A stretch of 64,000 nucleotides of DNA, taken from Euhalothece natronophila Z-M001. GTDB lineage: Bacteria; Cyanobacteriota; Cyanobacteriia; Cyanobacteriales; Rubidibacteraceae. Location of the stretch: contig NZ_CP042326.1 of assembly GCF_007904085.1 (NCBI RefSeq), positions 2,976,001 through 3,040,000 on the forward strand, given 5' to 3'. The notes beneath the pieces were generated by a model. It saw only the letters and a program-made list of their open reading frames with translations. It did not search any database and was not told where the DNA came from. This document shows positions 58,113 to 64,000 of this stretch, piece by piece (positions within the stretch are counted from its first letter, which is position 1; every line of letters begins with the position of its first letter). The position numbers and the translations under genes are program-made.

Positions 58113-58394
58113 ATGTCAACGAAACCAGAAATGAATTATCCCATCCCAGCCACCCTCGAAGAAATAGAGGCTCTGAAAAAAAAACCGGTTGATGAAGAAC
58201 TGATCGCTGCCGCGATCGCTGGTGTAGTACAAATCGCCCGCGCCCAAGGGCAAACTCTTGATGAGCTCACCGCCCAAGTGCTAGCTGATGATCATTGGTT
58301 AGAGCCAGCCCAAAGACGATGGCTTAGTGCTATTGTGGCGCAAGCATGGCAAAGTTTTGGGAAGGAAAGTTCCTCAGCCAACTGCTCCACTTAA
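58113..58394 (+). CDS. Conserved small cyanobacterial protein
   Basis: This 93-residue acidic, helical protein (PATLEEIEALKKKPVDEEL, IAGVVQIARAQGQTLDEL, WLEPAQRRWLSAIVAQAW) is familiar as a cyanobacterial hypothetical with no assigned role. The ATG follows TTAAGAAAGTT. Its last 21 bases overlap the end of cbiB on the other strand. Confidence 0.7.
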   Translation: MSTKPEMNYPIPATLEEIEALKKKPVDEELIAAAIAGVVQIARAQGQTLDELTAQVLADDHWLEPAQRRWLSAIVAQAWQSFGKESSSANCST

Positions 58395-59342
58395 GGCGAC
58401 TCCCAACACAAGCCAACTTAAGAAGCAAGTGCGAGTTAAGCCTAAAGCCTGTTCAATTTTGGCTTCTGTAATTTGAAAATCAGGATTTCCTAACAACGGT
58501 TTCTTTTTCACGAGGCCTTGATAGGTATTTTCTCCCCCTAATTGTACACCTAAAACCACTGCATAAGCACATTCACTCCAGCCAGCATTGGGGCTGGGAT
58601 CTTGAGTTGCGTCTCGTTTTCCTACTTGCCACACCTGTCGCGGTTTTCTCCCTAGTAAGCCAATGGTGAGTACCGTTAAACGACAAGGTAGCCACGTCAA
58701 AATATCTTCAAATTTAGCACTAAACCAGCCAATATCAGTAAAGGGTTCTCGTTGATATCCAATCATCGAATCAAGGGTGCTAGCGGCTTTATAAGCAAGG
58801 GCAAAAGGAACAATACCAACAGGGGGAATTAATAGCCCCACAATGGCGTAAAATAGAGGGGCGGTAACGCCATCGGTGGTGTTTTCGGCAATGGTTTCTA
58901 ATACAGCTCTTAATATTTCTGGGGGAGATAAATTGTTGGTATCTCTTCCCACGTAATAACTGAGTTGAGTGCGGGCAGTTTCGATTTCATTATTTTTTAA
59001 AGGAGTTAAAACCGCGATCGCGGCGTTACGTAAACTACGAGCAGCAAAACAACTTGCTAAAAGGATTACTTCTATGGTCAACCCCAACCAAATTGAAATC
59101 TGTTTACTAAAATAAACCAGTCCCCATCCTAAGCAACCACTCCCGATAATTAATCCCAGCCCTAAGACAACTCCTGCAATTCGACGTAGAAGAGAATTCT
59201 TAGTGAAATTAGTCACGGTTTTACTAACAAAGGAAATAACCATTCCCATTCCTTGCACTGGATGAGGAAGAAATGGGGGATCAGCTATCAGATAATCAAG
59301 GAAAGCTGCAATTAATAACGCTACTGTAGCAGAATTAATCAT
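58374..59342 (-). CDS. cbiB: Adenosylcobinamide-phosphate synthase
   Basis: CbiB/CobD is an inner-membrane enzyme that attaches aminopropanol phosphate to adenosylcobyric acid. The 322-residue protein has several membrane helices and signatures ADPPFLPHPVQGMGMVIS, LSYYVGRDTNNLSPPEILRAV, ETIAENTTDGVTAPLFY and AYKAASTLDSMIGY. The full length is present. It starts six bases after the Rrf2 regulator gene stop, so the two form an operon. Confidence 0.92.
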   Translation of the reverse strand: MINSATVALLIAAFLDYLIADPPFLPHPVQGMGMVISFVSKTVTNFTKNSLLRRIAGVVLGLGLIIGSGCLGWGLVYFSKQISIWLGLTIEVILLASCFAARSLRNAAIAVLTPLKNNEIETARTQLSYYVGRDTNNLSPPEILRAVLETIAENTTDGVTAPLFYAIVGLLIPPVGIVPFALAYKAASTLDSMIGYQREPFTDIGWFSAKFEDILTWLPCRLTVLTIGLLGRKPRQVWQVGKRDATQDPSPNAGWSECAYAVVLGVQLGGENTYQGLVKKKPLLGNPDFQITEAKIEQALGLTRTCFLSWLVLGVALSGAVG

Positions 59343-59348
59343 TATCGA

Positions 59349-59792
59349 TTAAACAACAAAATTGGTTTCTTCTCCCTGGGCAGCTTGCCAACTGCGAGCA
59401 TCATAATAAAGATCAGCAAGGCTAATACTATAAAGAGCTTCTTTTAATTTTTGAGATAATTGTCGCCATAAACTATAAGTCACCCAGTCTTCTGCTTGCT
59501 TAACATCAGGGCTATGACGGGGTAAAGGATCAATCGTTTCTCCCACGGCTTCTAAAATTTGTCCTAAAAAAATTTCCCGTGGTTCTCTCGCCAGTCGATA
59601 TCCTCCCTGCGCTCCTCGCGCTGACTTAACTAAGCCCCCTTTTCGCATGGCAATCAAGAGTTTTTCTAAATAAGCTGCTGGAATTCCCTGACGACAAGCA
59701 ATTGCTCTTACGGAAGTGGGAGTGAGAGTTGATTGTAAACTTAAATCAAGGAGAGCTTTAACGCTGTAGTGTCCACGAGTCGTTAATTTCAT
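59349..59792 (-). CDS. Rrf2-family transcriptional regulator without Fe-S cysteines
   Basis: This 147-residue regulator has the Rrf2 winged helix (MKLTTRGHYSVKALLDL, IACRQGIPAAYLEKLL, GAQGGYRLAREP). The three-cysteine cluster of IscR/NsrR types is absent; only one Cys (in the recognition helix region) is seen. It therefore probably binds no iron-sulphur cluster. It sits just upstream of cbiB on the same strand. The target genes are unknown. Confidence 0.85.
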   Translation of the reverse strand: MKLTTRGHYSVKALLDLSLQSTLTPTSVRAIACRQGIPAAYLEKLLIAMRKGGLVKSARGAQGGYRLAREPREIFLGQILEAVGETIDPLPRHSPDVKQAEDWVTYSLWRQLSQKLKEALYSISLADLYYDARSWQAAQGEETNFVV

Positions 59793-60169
59793 GTTCGGGA
59801 ATTAATAAAAACCAGAGTAACTAAACTGCGATCGCGACGTTTAGCTTATTAATATTATCAGCATATCATTGATTGATGAAGTTAGGTCTCACCATTAAGT
59901 AGCTATTGGCTTTTTCGGTAAAATTTGCGTCATTGTTAAAATGACTCTCCGTAAGTGAATTTGATAGGAATGTAGAAACTGTTACCTGCACTAAGAATCG
60001 AATCGATTTTGATGTTTTTCAAAAAAGAATTGGTAATGATTGATTTATTCAAATAGATGTAATATAGTTTTTAAAGGTTGCTTATCCTGAAGTTAATATT
60101 TTATTGCACTTGGGGATAAAAACCAGCTAAAGTAGAAACATGAAAATAAATAATTAAGAGTTCCAGTTG
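59793..60169. other. Intergenic region upstream of cyAbrB
   Basis: No gene is seen. One GCGATCGC lies near 59828. The right half is AT-rich (for example TTGATTTATTCAAATAGATGTAATATAG) and must hold the cyAbrB promoter, but no specific -35/-10 pair is certain. Confidence 0.4.
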
Positions 60170-60559
60170 ATGGCACAGAAAAAAGGAAATCCTCTAACTG
60201 GTGAGGCTTTACTCCAAAAAGTTAAAGACTTAGGAAACCTCAGTAGGGAAGAAAAAGCAAAGGCTTGTGGATACTACACCGAAACAAAAAACGGTGTCCA
60301 ACGAGTTAATATGATGAAATTTCTAAATGCCCTCATGGATGCAGAGGGAATTCACCTTGATAGTAATGGAAATGGTCGAGGACGAGGGGGACGCTCGGCT
60401 AGTTATAAAATTAGTGTACAGTCTAATGGCAACTTATTAATTGGAGCCGCTTACACGAAAAAAATGGGCTTAAAACCCGGAGATGAATTTGAAATTACCC
60501 TCGGGCGTAAACATATTCATCTCAAACAAGTAAGTGGTTTTGATGATGATGACGAGTAA
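60170..60559 (+). CDS. AbrB-like regulator (cyAbrB2 type)
   Basis: cyAbrB proteins are abundant DNA-binding regulators of nitrogen, carbon and redox genes in cyanobacteria. The 129-residue protein starts MAQKKGNPLTGEALLQKV, has the cyanobacterial CGYYTETKNGVQRVNMMKF segment, and the C-terminal AbrB-like swapped hairpin KMGLKPGDEFEITLGRKHI. The NMMKF and GRGGRSASYKISVQSNG segments resemble cyAbrB2 more than cyAbrB1. The ATG at 60170 is used; TTG one codon earlier is not needed. Confidence 0.88.
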   Translation: MAQKKGNPLTGEALLQKVKDLGNLSREEKAKACGYYTETKNGVQRVNMMKFLNALMDAEGIHLDSNGNGRGRGGRSASYKISVQSNGNLLIGAAYTKKMGLKPGDEFEITLGRKHIHLKQVSGFDDDDE

Positions 60560-60654
60560 CCTCTTGTCACTTCCCCCCCATCACAAGTTATGATCAAAAC
60601 TAAACACAGGTACTTACTGCAACGTTGGTGACTGCCAATAATGTTTTTTGATCT

Positions 60655-60839
60655 ACAAGTAAGACCTATAAGGGAACCAACCCCTCTTGTGGCAGTAAAC
60701 CGGGCATAGTACCCGGAAACTTAAAGCAAGATGTCGGTGCCCACCTGACAACAGGAAGGTCAGAAGCTGAGGTAAAACGGCGTTGCGGTAATTAAAGAAA
60801 CTACCCTCTTAGCATTGTGCTAGGGGGGTTGTTTTGTTA
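60655..60839 (+). ncRNA. ssaA: Probable 6S RNA
   Basis: This approximately 185-base unit has no open frame and strong structure. CAACCCC (60678-60684) can pair with GGGGTTG (60825-60831) to close the molecule. Inside are CCGGG/CCCGG (60700-60716) and a conserved-looking GTCGGTGCCCACCTG. The length and a closing stem with internal bubble fit cyanobacterial 6S RNA, the regulator of RNA polymerase. I identify it from length, structure and recall of the GGTGCCCACCT segment, not from alignment. It lies between cyAbrB and an M16 peptidase gene. Confidence 0.55.
60804..60839 (+). terminator. Intrinsic terminator of the 6S-like RNA
   Basis: CCCTCTTAGCA and TGCTAGGGGGG form an 11-bp stem (two G-U pairs) on a three-base loop, followed by TTGTTTTGTTA. 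This is a textbook terminator and fixes the 3' end of the RNA. Confidence 0.8.
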
Positions 60840-60881
60840 TTTTGAGACTAATCATTGTAAAGTAAACCACAGTTGTCGGTT

Positions 60882-62144
60882 ATGAAGGATGTGAAGTCTC
60901 CTGTTACTAAATTTCCCGCAACGGTTACACAGCTTGCTAATGGCTTAACCGTGATTCATCAGCAAATGAAAACTACCCCTGTGGTGGTGACTGATATTTG
61001 GGTAAATGCAGGGGCAAAACGAGAACCTTGGTGGGGAGTCGCTCATTTTTTAGAACATTTAGTTTTTAAGGGAACCAAGCGGATTCCCCCAGGGTGGTTT
61101 GATTATATTGTGGAAAATTATGGCGGAATGGCAAATGCCGAAACTAGTTATGATTATGCCCATTTTTTCCTCACTACGGCAGCGAGTCATTGGGAGAAAA
61201 TGTTGCCTTATTTGGCAGAGTTACTTTTACAAGCGGAAATTCCTGAGGAAGAGTTTTTATGTGAGCGTGGGGTGGTGTTAGAGGAAATTCGGCAAACGGA
61301 AGATGATCCCGATTGGTTTGCGTTTCAAGCCCTATGTGAGAGTTTATATGATCAGCATCCTTATGGGCGATCCATTTTAGGAACAGAAGAAGCTGTCTTA
61401 GCGCGATCGCCGAATCAAATGCGCTGTTTTCATCGCACCTATTATCAGCCAGAAAATATGACAGTGGTAGTGGTAGGAGACATTGAGCAAGAAACTGCCT
61501 TAAAAACTATTGATGCAGCGTTTCATCCGTTTACTGTGCCCTCAGAATGCCCCCCTCTAGAGATCCCGTCGCAACCCACCTTGAGAGCCCCTCAACGTCG
61601 CGAAATTCGTCTCCCTCGCTTAGATATTGCCCGTTTAACTATGGGATGGCGTGGGGCTGGAATTGAGGGCTGGGAAGATGCAGTAGGATTGGATTTATTA
61701 TCAGTATTACTGGCTCAAGGAACTTCCTCCCGTTTGGTGCGAGAATTACGAGAAGAGAAACAGTTAGTCTATGACGTAGGAAGCGGGTTTTCTCTGCAAA
61801 AAGATTCTAGTCTGTTTACTCTCAATGCTTGGTTACCGCCTCAACATTTACAGCAGGTAGAAGAAATTTTGCGCGATCGCGCTCTCGAATTACAAACCCA
61901 ATCAGTTAGTGAAAAAGAACTCAATCGTGCTAAACGGTTAATCTGTAACGATTATGCCTTCTCCACCGAAACCCCAGGACAAATTGCTGGATTATATGGT
62001 TATTACAGTATTTTAGCCCAGCCACAATTATCTTTACAGTATCCCCATCGCATCCAACAGTTACAACCAGAAGAGTTAAAACGCTTGGCGCAAACCTATC
62101 TTTCTCCGGAACGATATGCCTTAACCACTATGAAACCGCTTTAA
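60882..62144 (+). CDS. M16 family zinc metallopeptidase
   Basis: This is a processing-peptidase-like protein of 420 residues. The inverse zinc motif HFLEH is at about 55-59, with the distal Glu in ERGVVLEEIRQTEDDP. The second M16 domain begins after about 210 and includes GTSSRLVRELREEKQLVYDV, the conserved Arg/Tyr segment. The active site is complete, unlike the inactive partner subunits often found next to M16 genes. No partner lies adjacent. The start is the ATG at 60882. Confidence 0.88.
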   Translation: MKDVKSPVTKFPATVTQLANGLTVIHQQMKTTPVVVTDIWVNAGAKREPWWGVAHFLEHLVFKGTKRIPPGWFDYIVENYGGMANAETSYDYAHFFLTTAASHWEKMLPYLAELLLQAEIPEEEFLCERGVVLEEIRQTEDDPDWFAFQALCESLYDQHPYGRSILGTEEAVLARSPNQMRCFHRTYYQPENMTVVVVGDIEQETALKTIDAAFHPFTVPSECPPLEIPSQPTLRAPQRREIRLPRLDIARLTMGWRGAGIEGWEDAVGLDLLSVLLAQGTSSRLVRELREEKQLVYDVGSGFSLQKDSSLFTLNAWLPPQHLQQVEEILRDRALELQTQSVSEKELNRAKRLICNDYAFSTETPGQIAGLYGYYSILAQPQLSLQYPHRIQQLQPEELKRLAQTYLSPERYALTTMKPL

Positions 62145-62307
62145 TCCTAAGTTTTCAGCTAGCCGACGATCTCTCTGCCGAAATTTTCTGAATTAGTGAC
62201 TTTTAATAAACCGTATCATTTTTGCTGCAAGATAACGGGCAATATGACAGTTGGATTCCAAAATGCAGGTTTTATAGTGATTCCAAATAAAAAACAGCAA
62301 CCTAAAA

Positions 62308-62356
62308 GTAGTGGGAGCATCTTGCTCCCTAGTAGCAGCCAAGATGGCTGCACTAC
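62308..62356. repeat. REP-like cloverleaf repeat
   Basis: GTAGTG and CACTAC at the ends pair. Inside are two hairpins, GGGAGC/GCTCCC (loop ATCTT) and GCAGCC/GGCTGC (loop AAGAT). The whole unit folds as a three-way junction. The two loops are reverse complements of each other apart from register. Such elements are dispersed in many cyanobacteria. Confidence 0.7.
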
Positions 62357-62388
62357 GGAACTGAATTGGAACGACTATAAGTATGATA

Positions 62389-64000
62389 CTACGCCTGTAG
62401 AATTAACTGTGCGCCCCAAATAGCAGCCCCAACTGCAATCATTGTTACCCAAATCGGGTAGTGGGCTTGTATAGAGTGACGTTGATTATAAGTAATCCTT
62501 TCTACATCTAACCAAGGAATAACCCCTCTTCGTAACCATCCTGAGACAATGACAGGCTTTTGGATAAATTGGTTAGGACGAGAAAAGTTTGGTAAAGTAT
62601 TGCCAATTATTCCTAGACGGGAAGAAAAATGTAAGGGAATGATTCCTCTTTTTGTTTTTAAGATTAAATCTTGTCCTAACCAGTTACTAATCCCACTTCG
62701 TCCCAAAAGTTGACCTTCAATGCGGAGAGAAGCCACTTCTTGTGGATGAGTCATTTGAGTTAACCATTGCGAAAGATTAGGGTTATTATTTTCCTTAGAG
62801 AGTTTTAAGTTCGGGAAATAGTGGTTAATTCCAATTAGTAAGGAGAGACTAAAGGCAAAAAGAATACTCCCATTTAAGATGGTTTCTGCTTCGGTTAACC
62901 AGCTTAAATAGAAAAAATCGAGTTGTTCACTAATGATTCCCATTCCCCAGAAAATTAGTCTTAGGATTACTCCTAAAATAATCCCTAGATAGACGCTCTT
63001 TTGTAGTAAGGGGAAGACTCGATAAGCACTAATTAAGGTTTTAATTTGATCAATCCAGCTACGTGAGGAAGGATGGGGGTTGGTAATTTCTAATTCTAAG
63101 GGGAGTTGGTATTTTGTGGCAAATTGGAGTAAATTAAAAGCGCGATCGCTGATTGGGGGATGACTATGAAAACTATTTAAGTAATGGCGATAGGGTTGGG
63201 AAAGTTCCCAATTTAAAATGGTTTCTAAGGCGATATGCTCACTTAAACTTCCTAAAGATAATCCTTGACGATAGCCAATAGGAAATAAGGGATTAAAACT
63301 TTCTAGGAAGTAAGGGGTTTGTTTTTCTACTTCTATTCCATGAGTCATACCAAAGGTTAATTTTATTAGCGCTCTCACTTTTGCATTAGGATTTCCAGTG
63401 AGAGAAACAGAAAACTGATCGCGATAGAAATGTTGAGCTTGAAATATCCAATTTAAAGGGAGTTGCCACAGGCGATAGGCTAAATAAAAAAAGTTAGAAA
63501 TAATTGCACCACTATTGCGAATTAGGGGAGGGATATCACGCCAGATCCAATTAGGAATAAAACGTGGTGATCTTTTAGGTATCTTCTGATAACTCTTTTC
63601 TCCCCAATAGGCAATTTGATAATAGAGGCTATAGGGAATTTGCAAAAACGCGATCGCGCTTGATAAAATTGGAAATAATCCATAACGACTCATTGCCAAT
63701 TCTCCTGCTAATAAAGTGGCAATTTCTTCATCCTCTAGCTGACTTAATAATCCTTCACTAACTATAATTCGAGTATTTTTCGGTAAATGTCCATAACTAA
63801 AAATAACAGGAGAGGTAATATGTAAAAGACCCAAATAAGGAAATGGAATTTTATGCTGGCGACAATAATTTCTTAATATTTTGCCACTGTCAGGACACCG
63901 AGTCAGAAATTCCGACAAAGATAGTTTTCGTCGCTGATAAAGTATTGACATTACCCCATCTAGCCACCAAGGAGAAATAATACAAACGATAACTAGGAAA
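62389..64000 (-). CDS. M48-like membrane protease, N-terminus beyond window
   Basis: The frame is open to the right edge, so the gene is partial at its 5' end. An internal Met at 63951 is not the likely start, because the preceding codons encode a membrane helix (FLVIVCIISPWWLDGV). The protein resembles cyanobacterial HtpX/M48-type proteins: LHITSPVIFSYGHLPKNTRIIVSEGLL and DEEIATLLAGEL, where the usual HExxH is changed to LAGELAM. The later SHPPISDRAFNLL matches the HPPxxxR motif. At least four membrane segments are present. The zinc-binding His residues seem lost, so it may be an inactive homologue. Confidence 0.7.
   Translation of the reverse strand, partial: FLVIVCIISPWWLDGVMSILYQRRKLSLSEFLTRCPDSGKILRNYCRQHKIPFPYLGLLHITSPVIFSYGHLPKNTRIIVSEGLLSQLEDEEIATLLAGELAMSRYGLFPILSSAIAFLQIPYSLYYQIAYWGEKSYQKIPKRSPRFIPNWIWRDIPPLIRNSGAIISNFFYLAYRLWQLPLNWIFQAQHFYRDQFSVSLTGNPNAKVRALIKLTFGMTHGIEVEKQTPYFLESFNPLFPIGYRQGLSLGSLSEHIALETILNWELSQPYRHYLNSFHSHPPISDRAFNLLQFATKYQLPLELEITNPHPSSRSWIDQIKTLISAYRVFPLLQKSVYLGIILGVILRLIFWGMGIISEQLDFFYLSWLTEAETILNGSILFAFSLSLLIGINHYFPNLKLSKENNNPNLSQWLTQMTHPQEVASLRIEGQLLGRSGISNWLGQDLILKTKRGIIPLHFSSRLGIIGNTLPNFSRPNQFIQKPVIVSGWLRRGVIPWLDVERITYNQRHSIQAHYPIWVTMIAVGAAIWGAQLILQA

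Noticed and set aside
62196-62423. 75-codon frame downstream of the M16 gene
   Set aside because: It runs through the cloverleaf repeat and overlaps the end of the M48-like gene; the composition is not protein-like.

Overview
This is cyanobacterial chromosomal DNA. The window carries the cytochrome b559 operon (psbE-psbF-psbL-psbJ) with ycf48 and rubA, the alkane pair ADO/AAR, the Rubisco regulator gene rbcR, PSRP-3/Ycf65, cyAbrB, a CruA-type lycopene cyclase, a plastoquinone/tocopherol-type methyltransferase, and the downstream half of the split-intein dnaE. The HIP1 octamer GCGATCGC recurs throughout. A glucosylglycerol-phosphate phosphatase (stpA) beside sucrose synthase points to a salt-tolerant unicellular lineage; a Halothece/Euhalothece-like host is my inference, not something the sequence proves.

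Layout. 1-3 kb: an HlyD-type adaptor and small secreted proteins. 3-9.4 kb: a minus-strand envelope cluster, purC, bamA, lpxC, fabZ, lpxA, lpxB. 9.4-17.9 kb: housekeeping genes argF, hemC, dnaK-dnaJ-pepP and an EamA exporter. 17.9-19.6 kb: a solo IS605-type tnpB element abutting the 3' end of stpA. 19.6-23.5 kb: osmolyte metabolism (stpA, susA). 23.8-26 kb: the PSII assembly block. 26-30.8 kb: an orphan ABC permease, ADO, AAR, accA and an AAA-less M41 peptidase. 30.8-35.4 kb: a PstS-like protein with a Ser/Thr kinase, rbcR and an NnrU/Z-ISO protein.

35.5-44 kb is an AT-rich accessory block and the most unusual part of the window. A winged-helix protein, an AAA ATPase (frameshifted, with a hidden winged-helix tail) and a triple fusion (DEDD exonuclease + Cas4-like PD-(D/E)XK nuclease + FtsK translocase) form a tight operon. 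It is followed by a DUF2779-type protein with the same two nuclease folds in the reverse order plus long leucine-rich-variant repeats, and by a tiny Rho_N/SAP-like protein. I see this as a candidate undescribed DNA-processing or defence system.

44-50.6 kb: a J-domain/TPR protein, an inositol monophosphatase, atpB-atpC, PSRP-3, a HAD hydrolase, and an Rpn/DUF4351 gene bracketed by a duplicated HAD 3' end. 50.6-64 kb: dnaE C-part with its C-intein, a methyltransferase, cbiD with a Na+/H+ antiporter, cruA, cbiB, an Rrf2 regulator, cyAbrB, a probable 6S RNA, an M16 peptidase, a cloverleaf repeat, and an M48-like peptidase running off the right edge. No tRNA, rRNA or CRISPR array was recognised.
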